Shown here: positions 48,901 through 61,134 of the stretch, one piece after another | Position numbering within the stretch: the first letter of the stretch is position 1 | How the letters are laid out: every line of letters begins with the position of its first letter | Assembly (NCBI GenBank): GCA_020226215.1 | Contig: CM035236.1 | Coordinates: forward strand, 8,809,001 to 8,873,000 | Direction: 5' to 3' | From: Sindora glabra | Lineage: Eukaryota > Streptophyta > Magnoliopsida > Fabales > Fabaceae | DNA length: 64,000 bases | Translations under genes and position numbers: made by a program | Notes under the pieces: model-generated | Databases searched by the model: none | What the model was told of the DNA's origin: nothing | Seen by the model: only the letters and a program-made list of their open reading frames with translations

Positions 48901-51073
48901 TTAATCTTTGCAAAGTACAAATCTTGCAATCTCATCGAGTCCTGCTTCCTCGTAACATTCTGCAATCCGCTCCAAATAGTCATCCCATGTCCCCTCAATT
49001 GAAGCTAAATCCAACAAGAAAGCAGCTTCATCTAATACAACCTACAATTGTTTTTACAATGAAAGATGTAAATGAAATTAAGCACAAACATTAGCTTTGA
49101 CTAGTTAAGAACAAATCCTGATATCCAAATTGAATCAACCAATGGTCAAACTACATATAGGACCTGAGCAAGTGCCTTCCCTTTTTTAAGATCTTCCTGC
49201 CTTCCCTCTTCAGTCACCCTTTCTTTAACATATTCAATTTGCTCATCATCCCATTGTGCTATGTTAGCAACGTCCTGAACAGGTACACACACATTCAATA
49301 CTACTAGAGAAGAGGAAGGACAATAGGAAATGAGACAATAATAAAAGATATCAACCTTGCACTTATACCTGGTACTTGCAGCCTAGAGTCCACCAAGGTG
49401 ATCTCAAAGCTCCCCTGGCAGCATCTTTAGCTTCTACACTACGTCCAACTCTGCCATGAAAGAGAAAAAGGGGTCCTCCAAAAGATTAAAATAGCAACCA
49501 TTTGTTCAACAGTAGGAAAAATAGAAGAGAAGATAAGAAAATGAAGAATTATTTTCTAGTTTTTTAATTTTCTTTTAGAAAAATAACAATTGTTTGGTAG
49601 AAGGGAAAATAGAAGTATTAATTTATTTGTTTTAAGCAATTCCAATAAAGTAACTCAAAAGTTACTACTAACCTCAACATGATCTCTGCATTGAATACAA
49701 AAGGTCGTGCAAATCCTGGAAAGTGTTCCTTCTTAGTATAAAATTCCCCAGTCACTAAAGCTGAAACCTTGCACAGGAAAGTGGATGGATGGAAATGTAA
49801 ATCAATTGACTAAAACTTGAAGAAGCAATTCAATTCAAAGGAGCCTTACATGATCCCCTTCCTCAAAATGCCGCATCACTTTTCGCTCTATGATGTCTGG
49901 AAATAGACCAACCTGAAATCAAATTAGAATTTTGCAATGATTCAGATGAAGGCTAACAACATTCTGACACATTTTAGAAATTTTGATTATACCTTTTTCA
50001 GAAGATAGGTATCTAGATTAGAAATTTTAGAGTCTGCAAAATCTCCCTTTCTGTAAAATTTCTCCCCAGCCTCAGCAGAAGCTGAAAATAGCTCATCATT
50101 TCTGTCTTGAGTGTTCTTTGCATCTTCTTCAACCAAAATTCGATGAATAAATTGATCCACCTATATAAGAAATATCAATAGACACATGTCATAACACTAT
50201 TACAAAGAAATATGCATACGATTAAATGAATGATTACCAAAACCAAGATCAATCAGCCACATGAATAGCCATGTTTTCAAATTCAAACAAAGCACCAAGC
50301 ATGGTTCACTCACACTCTTAGCTAAAAGCCATACTCCATATTTCCTGACTTCCACCACCGGCATTTCCATCCTATATGTGTTCATAGTATCTCAAGATCA
50401 TCAAAGCAATAAGAGATTAATTAACCTCATAAAAGGGTAAATATCTGAGCAATTGAGCTATTACCCAGGTGGAGCCGTGGGCCATCGCAGCAGTGCAGTC
50501 ATAGCACCTATGCATAAAATAATTGAATAAAAATAGAACTTCAATAGTTTTCTTTAGTGCTAAGTGCTTAGTACTGTATGCACGCAAGCAATCTCAATAT
50601 CCACACCTGAGCTGTTTTTTGCCAGTGGTATAGCAAGGGGCATTAACCCTTGTTTGGTTCCGGGAGAAACGATAGATTCACCTGTTCACAATTAGTCAAA
50701 TACAAACAAACCAGCATCTGAAACTATTTCCCAAAAAAAAAATTTAAATTAATTCACATAATAATTGACTAACTTTTGAAAAGCACGGCAGATTCCTACC
50801 TCTCGTCTTTAATATGCTCAACAATTGAGACAAATGCTCAGGAGGCTGAGTTGCGGCTACATCCTTGATGAAAGATACATGGTCTGAAAATGATGACATG
50901 ACCCGTAAAAAAAGCAACAATTTTGATTAAAATGACAGTGAATGACAGCACGGATTACCAGCAGTAGTTGAGAAAGATGAACAGCATCGAACACTAGCTC
51001 TGCCATGGCTGAGAAGAAGTGGCAGCGCGTTGGCGCGTGGACCTCCGCACACCACCCCGCCGCTGAGCTTCAT
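48901..51073 (-). CDS. Conserved plant protein, probable plastid target, function unknown
   Basis: Exons in order of translation: 51073-50959, 50883-50800, 50681-50607, 50507-50465, 50371-50314, 50160-49993, 49912-49850, 49767-49673, 49450-49369, 49274-49164 and 49041-48901, giving 344 aa. The N-terminus (MKLSGGVVCGG ... RASVRCCSSFSTT) is basic and rich in Ser/Thr/Ala without acidic residues, which suggests a chloroplast transit peptide of about 35-40 residues. The mature part contains IVSPGTKQGLMPLAIPL, TALLRWPTAPPGMEMPVV and VRKYGVWLLAKSVDQFIHR, then a mostly helical C-terminal half with FAVRPF-like FARPFVFNAEIMLR and WDDYLERIAECYEEAGLDE. I recognise it as a single-copy conserved plant protein; some annotations call such proteins 'cyclin delta-3' (for example At4g34090, from memory), but I see no cyclin box. 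It converges with the FPP gene. Confidence 0.85.
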
Positions 51074-51160
51074 TCTTCCTACCTCGCTAGCTCGTTCATG
51101 CAGCTTTTCTTTTGGGTCCAGTAACGGGTCATCTCATCCTCGTTATCCCCACTTCTTTTA

Positions 51161-52186
51161 GGCTTTGTTTGGTTGCAAGAGAATAGAGGAGAAAAGAAAA
51201 TGAAGGAGAAAAGAAAATGAAAGAGAAAGAAAATAAAGAAGAAGTTATTTTCTTCAGGATTGTTTGATTGTAAGAGAAAACAGAGGAGAAAAGAAAATGC
51301 AGGAGAAATTAGTTTGTTTGGATAGAAGAAAAAATAAAAGAGAAAGAAAATGGATAATATGAATTACTTTTATTTGAATGGATATAAAATTAATACAAGA
51401 ACATTTATTATACCAATATAATTATGAAATAATTAAAAATAATTTTTTATAAAAGATAATAATTATTTAATCAATATAATTAAATAACATATTTAATATA
51501 ATATAATTAGTAAAGTTAGTACAATTAGCAATAAGATAAATACAATCAAATAATAAAATGAATATAATTATATAATTAATATAAAATATAAAAAAAATAA
51601 AGATTATAGAAAAGTAACAAATAAATATAAATATGTATATAAAATATAAAATATGGATCAAATTTTTATAAATAATATAAATATAAAATCTGAATGAAAT
51701 ATGCAAAATATGTTCTTATTTTCCTATCAGATTTACATAAAATTTAAAATAAATATAAATATATATTAATATTATAATATATAAAATGTAAAATTGAGGG
51801 GTTAGAAGATTTTTGTTACGTTTTTACTTCACCATCGCTCGCAGCAACGTCCTCTATTTTGCTCTGTTCGGCGTCTGCATCTGAGTTGCCATTATCTTCT
51901 CCGGCAACGTTATCTTCTCCGACGACAGACAAGGCATTCTGCAAAATGTGAAATGGCTGCTTCTTCGGAGCTCTCTCTCCTCTGGTTTGTGTCCATTTTC
52001 TTCTCATTTCTCTCCATATCAGAGCAGAAATTTTCTCCGTGGGACCCACTCCCATTTTTCACCCACAATTTCTCTTCTCTCGTAATTTCTACTGCAACCA
52101 AACAAGAGAAAATAGTAACTTCTACCCTATTTTCTCCTCAAAATTTCTCTTCTCTCTTATTTTCTTCGAATCCAAACAGACGGTTA
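51161..52186. mobile_element. hAT-like non-autonomous element upstream of the plastid-protein gene
   Basis: The left end reads GGCTTTGTTTGGTTGCAAGA and then GAGGAGAAAAGAAAATG. The right end, reverse-complemented, reads AACCGTCTGTTTGGATTCGAAG and then AAAATAAGAGAGAAGAG. The left side holds a second copy of the end sequence about 96 bp further in (GATTGTTTGATTGTAAGAG, 51,259) and a third partial one (TAGTTTGTTTGGATAGAAG, 51,310). The right side likewise holds CAACCAAACAAGAGAAAATAG inside (about 52,095). The centre is very AT-rich, followed by a GC-richer patch (51,830-51,960). No transposase. The end begins only about 88 bp upstream of the ATG at 51,073. Target-site duplication unclear. Confidence 0.65.
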
Positions 52187-52284
52187 AGGTGCGGTCGTTT
52201 GGGGAAAAAATTTGTTTTTTCCAGCTTAGCGGATTTGGATCCAACTTGGGAATATTTGAACATCTTGATGTTTCATGATTTGTA

Positions 52285-52399
52285 GGTGGTTGCTACGATA
52301 CCCTGAGAGTTTCAAATTCGGGGTGACGTGGTATCTCATAAGTCATTGAAGTATCACGTCATCTCGGGTTTGAAACTTTAAGAACACCATAAAATTTTT
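52285..52399. mobile_element. Small MITE, same family as 7489-7663
   Basis: The arms are inverted: TACGATACCCTGAGAGTTTC on the left and TATGGTGTTCTTAAAGTTTC as reverse complement on the right, both followed by AAAYYCGRGRTGACGTGRTA. The arms are about 50 bp and the loop is short. The sequence TTTATGGTGTYCTTA ... GTTTSAAAYTC is shared with the element at 7489-7663. No coding capacity. Confidence 0.65.
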
Positions 52400-55300
52400 C
52401 TATTTTATAATTTTTGAGCGAAAAGTTCATTTGGATAAAAGAGCAATGTTACTTTATTTTTCTCTCATTTAAAAAAAATTCATGACTTATCAAAAAAAGG
52501 TTGAATTAATTAATTTTTATTAATTTGAAAAGGAGAGCAAAAGAGGAAAAACGTAAATAGTATTATTTTGGAAGGAAAGAAAGTGTCATGAACTATTTCC
52601 AAAATAAGAGAGGTTTATAATTTAGGCACTTTGCTATATTCCTTATCAAAATATTGTATACATCGAAAGTTAAATTTGAAATTAAATTTTAAATTTTTTA
52701 TATGTATTGAATTGGGTTTTATAGATTTTACATATCATTTTATAGTTAATTGACAGTTTTTAATTTACACTAAACTTAATTTTGAATTTTATTTTCAATA
52801 CATATAATATTACTATATTTCTTAACAATGATAGTAAACCTACCAATTCCAACCTACTCAAATTTCCTAAACAAGTAATTGTAATAGATAAACGTATCAT
52901 TATTTTATTTTTAATATAAATTTCTTTTATATTTGTCCAAAATAAAATATATGTTTGATATATCAATAGAATTCTTTAAAATCAATTGTATACTTAATAA
53001 TAAACTTTCTATAATGTGTTTGATTGTCATTTGAAAGTATTTGATAATTCATTTTTTCCTAAATTGCAATGCTTGTTATTGCTTGAATTGTGATCATTTG
53101 TCAATTTTTTTTTAATCTAAATTATCCTTACTACTTCTATTTTGACTCAAAGTTATAAAACAAATGAGTTTAATATATGTATTTAAGTTACCTTTTTTTA
53201 GTAATCCAATATTAAAAGATGACTTTTTCATACATCATTTAAACCAAAAAATATATTTTATGCAATTAGTTTTCAAATAATATTATTGACAATAAAAATA
53301 AAGTTATGCATAATTATTTTTCAAAATTAATTATTAATAATCATTTATATTCAAAATTAATTATCTTAGTGTTACAACAATTTACGTCATGAATAGCAGC
53401 AAAAGAAAATTATTAATAGAAAGGAGCTATCATGAGATCAATATATATGTATAAACATTGTTACCATTACAAAGGATTAAATACAATGTTCATTTTTTAA
53501 ATAAAAATGAGTAATTTTGATATTTTTAATTTAAAATGTATTTTTTAATAAAAGGTGAAGTTCAAAAGAAACTAATGCATTACATTGGGGTGTAATTTTT
53601 TGGCCTAACTAGATATACTTGACCCTCTATAATTGACAATAGGGCAAGTAAGGTTAGGTTTTGTATTATTTCAAGTGAAGGTGAATGAATTTTAATGACT
53701 AATTTTTATAATACAATTGGGGTCAAATTATAGACCACTATCTAAATCAACCTATGAATTAATCAAAAGGGTTGGACAAAAGGAATAAATGGCATGGTTT
53801 TTCTAGTATACCATTAGGCTAAAAATGAAACTCCTTTCCTCTTAAACCATTATACAATTGTTCTTCAACCCCTATTCAAAGTCTCAAATAAAGCTTAATT
53901 AAAACCCTAACACCATTTTGTCGAAGCTTAGCCTCTCATTGATTATCACTGCTTCATCAACATTAGAATCCTCTAGTTGAAGCACTTTGCTACTTGAACT
54001 TTGATGCATCCTTTCATATTTCTATTAAAGTTGTTTACAAGAAGGTTTCAAGTCTACCAAATCATTATCGCAAACTTACTATGAAGTGGAAGTTATAGAA
54101 GATTTCATATATCAATAAGAATTCAAGGGCCTTGTACCTTCTTCCTCTATTATTAATTTAAATTAAAATTATAGGATTTGCAAATTTTTGGTTATGGTTT
54201 GATATCAGGATTTTTTTAAGTTTTTGTGCTGATTATTTTTGTTATTAGTGGTTTAGTTGTTTTTATGTTCAATTTATAATTATGTAAAGCTTGTCCATAG
54301 AATCATGGATGATTTTGTTAGCAAAATTAGTGTTTTGATGTTATGGTTTGTTGAAACTAATATGAATAATTAATTTGATTTTGTTAATAAATGTTGAATA
54401 GTTTAATTAGTTGTGATAAATATATGTTCTATTTTTTTGTTTGTTAAAATTAATGTAAATTCATTATGTTAATAAATGCTTCCATTTAGTATAAATACAA
54501 AATTAAATATGTTTTGGTGTGTAAGCGAATAGTATTAATATGGTTGTAGTAAATGTTCTTTCCTTATTTATGAAATTCTGACCTACAAACCAAAAAATGA
54601 CAATTTTGCCAATAAATGCAAGAATGAAAAAGTGAGAAACATAGTATAGTTGTAGTGTAGTAGAGGGTAAAAGCACCATCAAATGTATATAAACATGTCA
54701 ACTACGATAATAATATTTTGATTCTAATTCATATACTATCATAGTGTAGTAAGGGTTGTCATTATTATATTTTAGGAATGTTAGCCTATTTAGGCAATAA
54801 TAGCACAAATTAGCACACATAATTTGCCATTTGTATAGATATGACAAAATCATGCTTACTTAGTCGATTGATTTTTTATTTTTTTTATTTTAAGATACTT
54901 CAAACTTTAAATTTTGTTTAATGAAATACTTGCTTAATGTGAATAGAAGAAAACATATAATGAAATGCTAATATGCTTTGACATTAAAGGTTTTGGAAGT
55001 GTAAAGCTTTAATTTTATAGCTCCTGGCTGCACTGCTTTTGCTAACATTAATTGTAGTAGATAATTTATCTTTCATACCTAGTTAATGCTTGAAATTCAT
55101 TCAATAATTAGCATTCTAGTGTTTATGTAATTTAGCTATTGAATTGTGCCTTTTGTTTGTGTTTTTCATATTTCCTTGTGCTAATTTTATTGCTAATTTT
55201 ATGATACTAGAATAAGTGATAGAGGCTAGATTTGGTTCCAGACAAATTGGTTATTTTTCATAATTTAGACTTGATGGAACTTGCTAGAACCCCATGGTGC

Positions 55301-58212
55301 CTAATTGCTTTGAGTACTATTGATTCTATATAATTGGATAGTCAATTTTAATCTAAAATTTATAGTTTTTAGTTACATACGATTAGTTAGATTTGGACCC
55401 TTTAATCAGCCTAAATTGATCAAGATCTAGTGTTAAATTATATTATAACTAAAATCTCTAAAGAAATGAAGTGCAATAAGAAAAAGACATGTAAAAGTAA
55501 TGATAGGACTACAAATTTTAGCATATACTTAACGAGACAATTTATAACCCAATATAGGCATGAAAAAAATTAACCTTTTATCTAGCTTATAATCAATGCT
55601 AATGATTTAGTAAAATTGTCTTGCAACCATGCTCTTCTTTTATCAATTGTTTGGTTGCAAATTAAAAATAAAAAGAAAGGAAAGAAAATTAAAAAAAGGA
55701 AATCAAATGATAAAAAGAGGTTTTTTTCCTTTTCTTACTTCATGTAAAAGAGATAAAAGGAAAGAAAAGGAGGAAAAAATAATTTTTCTTTACTTATTTA
55801 GATAGAAAAGTAAGTGAACATGAAACTAAATTAAATTAAATGATAATTTTATCCTTTAAATTAATAAGTTAGTTTCCAAGTTTAATAAAATGAAGAGAAA
55901 AATTATAATAAGTTAGTTTTTAAAGTTAAATAAAATCAAAAGTAAAATTATAATAAGTCAATTTTTCATTCATTTTTTATCTAAATGTGGAAAGAAAACT
56001 TTTTGATCAACCCCACTTTTTTTTTTAAAGGGGCTCCTTTTTTTCTTTCGTATCTTTTTTGCCCTATAACTATGCAAAGAAATATATTATTTTTTACTCT
56101 TTTTTTCATTAATTTTGTATAGAAACAATTAAAGGATTACAATATAGTGGAGGGATTATAAAATAACTATGGAAAGATTCACCTTGGTGTTATTGCTAAT
56201 CAAGTAATATAAAAGCATATGCACAAACTAGTAATAAAAGGTGTAATTTATGCTTATAAAAGTAATGAAATTAATTATAAAACTAGTAAAATAAGTCTTA
56301 AAATAACTATTGCTTATGAAATATAGAAGTACATTAAATTTGAATTCCTAGTAATAAATATTTTTATAATCCAATAACCATTATTTGTTTTATTAATTAA
56401 ATTACAATTAAATTAAGGTTAATCTTTTTAATATAATATTAAGTTGAATAATGTATTACAAAAATATTATTATACATGATTTATTTTTGTATCTATAACC
56501 TATTTCTTGAACCATCTATAATCGAAATAAAATTCTGTGTAGATTTGTTGGTATAATACCTTTATTACCTATCTAATGAACAAAACTAGGGGTATTCAAA
56601 GTTTTCATACATAATCTTAATTGATTGCATAAATTTTAAAAATATAAGGTTTGATTAATTTTGATAAAGGCTACCAATACAAATAGTTTAAATTTTAAAG
56701 GAATTATTGGATTTTGATCGGTTTTAAGTGTTTATACCCTTAACTAACTTAACTTAACTGCAACCTAAATATTGCCTCTACCTTAATGAATAAAACATTG
56801 TCTAAATGAATGAAATGTTACCATTTCATTAATGACTATCAATAACAAATAAACTTTTTCTTTTTTTACTTTCTATCTTGAATCCATCTTTAATTTTTTT
56901 TATTTGTGCCCTAGCAGAGGTCCATTCTTCTTCTTTTCTTTTCTTTACCTATCTATAATTGCTATTTGTAAATAATTATTGGATTTATTTCTTGAAAAGG
57001 AAGCTTTAATCAAGAAAGTATTAGCAAGTGTGAGGATTACAAACTTTATTGGTTATTATTTAGGATTATTACCGTGGAAGCAATAATTTAGCCCTAAAAT
57101 GAAGTTAGAAAAAGAAACAACAAACGATTTGCATCACCTAACATCAGAGTTACTTTTTGTAGCCTTTGTTGAGTTCAAGCTAAGTTAAGACGTAACGTAT
57201 TTGATTGTACTATTGCTTAATGTTGTATACTACCTAATCATGATAAAAAATAACCTTACAACACTATCCAAATGATGAGATTTCTTATTCTTTCATTACT
57301 ATATGTTTATGAAAGAAAAATAAATATAAAAATAAAATAAATATTTTAAAGCCCTTTGGAAATTGACCTTTGTTTTTGTTTAAATTTAAAATAAGGTGAT
57401 GGATAAACTATTAAATATAAGCTTTTAATGATTAGGTTGTAATTTATGAAATGTTTTGGATATGTTGTTTTTACTTTTTTTGCTAGAGTTAAGTTGGTTC
57501 TTTTTTTGTTATGTTGGTTTATATTACTATTTCTTTTTCTTTTTATTAAGCAAACTAACTAAATTCATGTGTAACTTATGCCAATTGAAGCTATAACTTT
57601 AATTCTATTTATGTATATTAAACGGTTGTTGTTGGATTAATTTTGAGTGGCATCAGTTTGACTTGGTTAGTTGATTTAAGTTTACTTAATTAGTCTTCAT
57701 CGACTAATGAGCGCCTCTAAACAAAACTATACAACTATGAAGTGGAGCATGGAATGACATGCAACTTATGTTTCAACCATTGATAATCCAAGTACCATCA
57801 CAATTAATCTTCATTTATCTAGGATTAAAAGAAGGCCAACTAGTAGCAATATGTGCTTGGTACCAAAATCTAAATTATTATATTATAAATTAATTACTAT
57901 AGTAAAACTACATATATTTTAATATGAACTTGTGCCCTAATTAACTTTCTTTAATTTTTGTTTATAATTATTTTAAGAGTGTGTACTTATGGTTTAGCTC
58001 AATTTTCTATTTAGACTTAACCTTAAATAAATAGGCTTTAGATTGGATTTGGATAAAATTTTAAATCTTATTTTATAAATAGGATAGATTTATGCTTGTA
58101 TATTTAAAACCGGGCCAGCGAGATTCAATCCTATCTTATTTTTATATATCAAGTATTTTATTATATTATATATTTAGCATATATTATATAAAACAAATTT
58201 TAATCATAAAGA

Positions 58213-58216
<4 letters not shown>
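52400..58216. other. AT-rich intergenic DNA, nothing intact
   Basis: A block at 53,560-54,200 and another at 54,960-55,440 have the look of old LTR retroelement DNA but no domain or end could be assigned. At 55,640-56,040, AATTGTTTGGTTGCAAATTA and purine-rich AGAAAGGAAAGAAAA resemble one end of the hAT-like family, with a possible inverted partner ending near ATTTTTTATCTAAATGTGG. I see no gene on either strand. Confidence 0.4.

Positions 58217-58289
<73 letters not shown>
58217..58289. repeat. (AT)36 microsatellite
   Basis: An uninterrupted AT dinucleotide run of about 73 bases, self-complementary and likely to vary in length. Confidence 0.9.
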
Positions 58290-58295
<6 letters not shown>

Positions 58296-60959
58296 TGATA
58301 ATCTTTTCAATAAATTTTTATTACTATACATAAATATAATATATATAAATATAAATATATTTTATATGGTTATAAGGTTTAATGATATTAAGTATATTAA
58401 AATTTTAAAATTAAGCTTAAGCTTAGCTGAATTTGAATATTTCTATTTAAAAAAGGGTCGAATTTAAGTATAAAAAGTAGGGAAAAAACTTGGGTTAGGC
58501 TATCCTTAAGGTAAGTGAAAATATCTTAATATTTATATAAATTTAGTTTGGATTTGACCCAATCCAGTTTTTATCCACTTGTAAATTATGTGTTATTTAA
58601 AATATTCTTGCTAAATTATAAATTTTACTCTTTTTAAAACATTAAAACATATTTACCCAATGATCTTTGGGTCTTAATTTAGTCATTGTTAGCTATTTTA
58701 AAGACAAAGTCATTACTTTATGTATAAATATCTAAGACAACATTTCTAACTTAAAGATGGACAACTTATTCCTTTCCTTCCATATCAACCGAGAAGCTAG
58801 ACCAAGACCAAGTTTCTAATATCCATCTCTAACTCTAATAAGTAATTTATCATATTAAAATGCTTGACTTTAGTACTAATAATACTCTAATCCAAATGGT
58901 TGTGCTTTTCAATTAAATTCTCATTTAACTACTAATTAAAACAAAGAGTTTAAATTTAATTTATTATCAATATAAAAAATTTTACACAATCAATTAATGG
59001 AAAGAAAATATATTATTAGAAAATTAATAGTAATTAATATTTTTTAGTTACAGTAAAAAAATTAATAATTTTTTATTAATATAGCAATGGATAGGAGAGT
59101 AATAATGTGTAATTGATTAACACTAATAATATATTAAATTTAAATCCCAGAAGTAATTTTTATGAAGTTAAGTATTTCACCAACTTACATTGTATTTTGT
59201 AATAAAAGAAGACAACATCTTTGTAGCTAGCAGGTTTAAGGTAAATTAGAAAATGAAAATTATGTCATATTTAATAAAATTCCTTTTCATAAATTTTTGT
59301 ACTTTTCTTTTGACAATTTAACTAAAATTTAATAAAAAATCAAAATTGAGCTAATTATGACATTATCAGGAAGAAAACTAAGTATTTCAAAAATTAGAAG
59401 ATTAAATTCATTCCATTGGAATATAATTGCATTTAAAAGGTTGTTTGGCCAATAGAAAATTTTATGAAAAATGTAATCTTTTAGGAATTAAAGGATAGGT
59501 AAATTATTTAGTAATCCATTAATTAGTAACATGGAATAAATAGGACTTTTTTTTGATAAATTGAAAATAGTTACAAAGCAAGGAAAAACCTAAAAATTAA
59601 TACATTTGAAAATCTAGCCACTACATCTTTCTAAAAGTAGCAACCAAGAAGTTGGCATTTGTGTATAAATTCCTCTCAAATGTATTGATTTAGGAGTCTT
59701 TTCATTGAGAATTATCTTTTTCGAAATTGGCTATCATTTCGAGCTATAGAAGTTAAGGAAAGACATCTACAAGATCTTAATCTTTCTAATGTTGTTGATG
59801 TCCTTTTGAAATTAGTTAGCTTAAATCTTTAAAGCTTTTCAATGTAGTTTGTAAAAGCAACTCTCAGACATGAAAGTTTGTTGAAATCTCATTTCACTTT
59901 TCTTTATGCACTTGTGTATCCTAGATATGTGTTGTTGAAATCACCTTTTACTTTTTCCTATGCATTTATATACCATTAATTCTTGAGGAAGATTAATAAA
60001 TTCACCATACATTTGTATATCTTGATAATTTACAAAGTTTTGTTGCTCTTTAACACTATCTTTCATAAAAGAAAGCTATCTAGATGAAGTAGGAGGAGTT
60101 ATGGCAATTGAAGTAACTTGGCAATCCCTGGATGTGGGTTAGATTGGATTATCGTTCATGAGAACTTTGGAAAAAGAAGAGGCAACATTTAAGGTTTGCA
60201 ACAATATTTTTCATGCATGATAATTAACATTTTGAACTAAAATGTCCAATTTGCCCATAACTAGAACAAATCTTTATGACTTTTTCCTTTTTGAATATTA
60301 CCAAATATATGAAACCTGTAATAGAAGGAACAACAATCCCAAAAGTGTTAAAAAGAAAATGATTTTGTTAAGTTTTTATTAATAAAATTAGAAGTGACTT
60401 ATTGTCTGATGATTGTATTTGAAATTAAAAATCCATTTTGGTTTCTCCTAATATCTCAAATCCTTTTTCAAAGTTTATATTCTTTTAGGCACCATTTAAA
60501 TTTGTTGAATTAAATCATCATTATGTTCTTATGTTCTAATTTGAGTTTTCAACTAAGTAACACAAGTACTTATCTACCTATCTTTAAAAAGAAAAATTAA
60601 AAATTTTTAATTTTCATGACAACCAAATAATTTTAAACAAATGATCATTAAATATGTGAGAAACCAATCAAAGTTTATTTGATTTTTTCCGCGATCAAAA
60701 TTTATTTGAAAGATCTATTTGAAAATAAAAGGAGTTGTATGCTTAAAATTAAAAATAAATTATGTTTACTTCTCTTAAAATATAGTGTAATTATGCTCAT
60801 ATATTTCTATTTAAAAAACATACAAAAAATTTTATTTTTATATGTATTCACCTGTTATTTTTTATTTTAAATATATACTTATTTTTTATTTTTAAAAAAT
60901 AAAAAAATAAATGTAAATTTATAAAAGTAAACGGGATGTGAATATTTTTAAATTGACCT
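58290..60959. other. AT-rich intergenic DNA with a possible LINE tail
   Basis: Read on the minus strand, the sequence ending at about 59,548 (GTAACTATTTTCAATTTATCAAAAAAAAG) looks like the 3' end of a plant LINE, with body from about 60,000 downward. No coding motif was recognised in it, so this is only a suggestion. No gene is seen elsewhere in the interval. Confidence 0.3.
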
Positions 60960-61134
60960 CGAGGTGAACGATATTTTCTCTAAATAAATGTATATTTAAA
61001 ATTGAAATGAGAGAAAGGGACGGAGACTGTGGCGACGAGACAGTGAGACACAGTAAAATTCTCGGCTTGGCTTCCAAACTGTCTCAGGTCATCTCTCTCC
61101 TCTCTGCATAATTAACTGTTGACCTGCCAGCGCC
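60960..61134 (+). promoter_or_regulatory. Core promoter and leader of the PLC-X gene
   Basis: A TATA-like TGTATATTTAAAATTG lies at about 60,989 and is followed by a GC-richer leader with CT-rich stretches (ATCTCTCTCCTCTCTGC, about 61,091). The ATG at 61,135 is the first in a suitable context (CAGCGCCATG). Confidence 0.45.
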
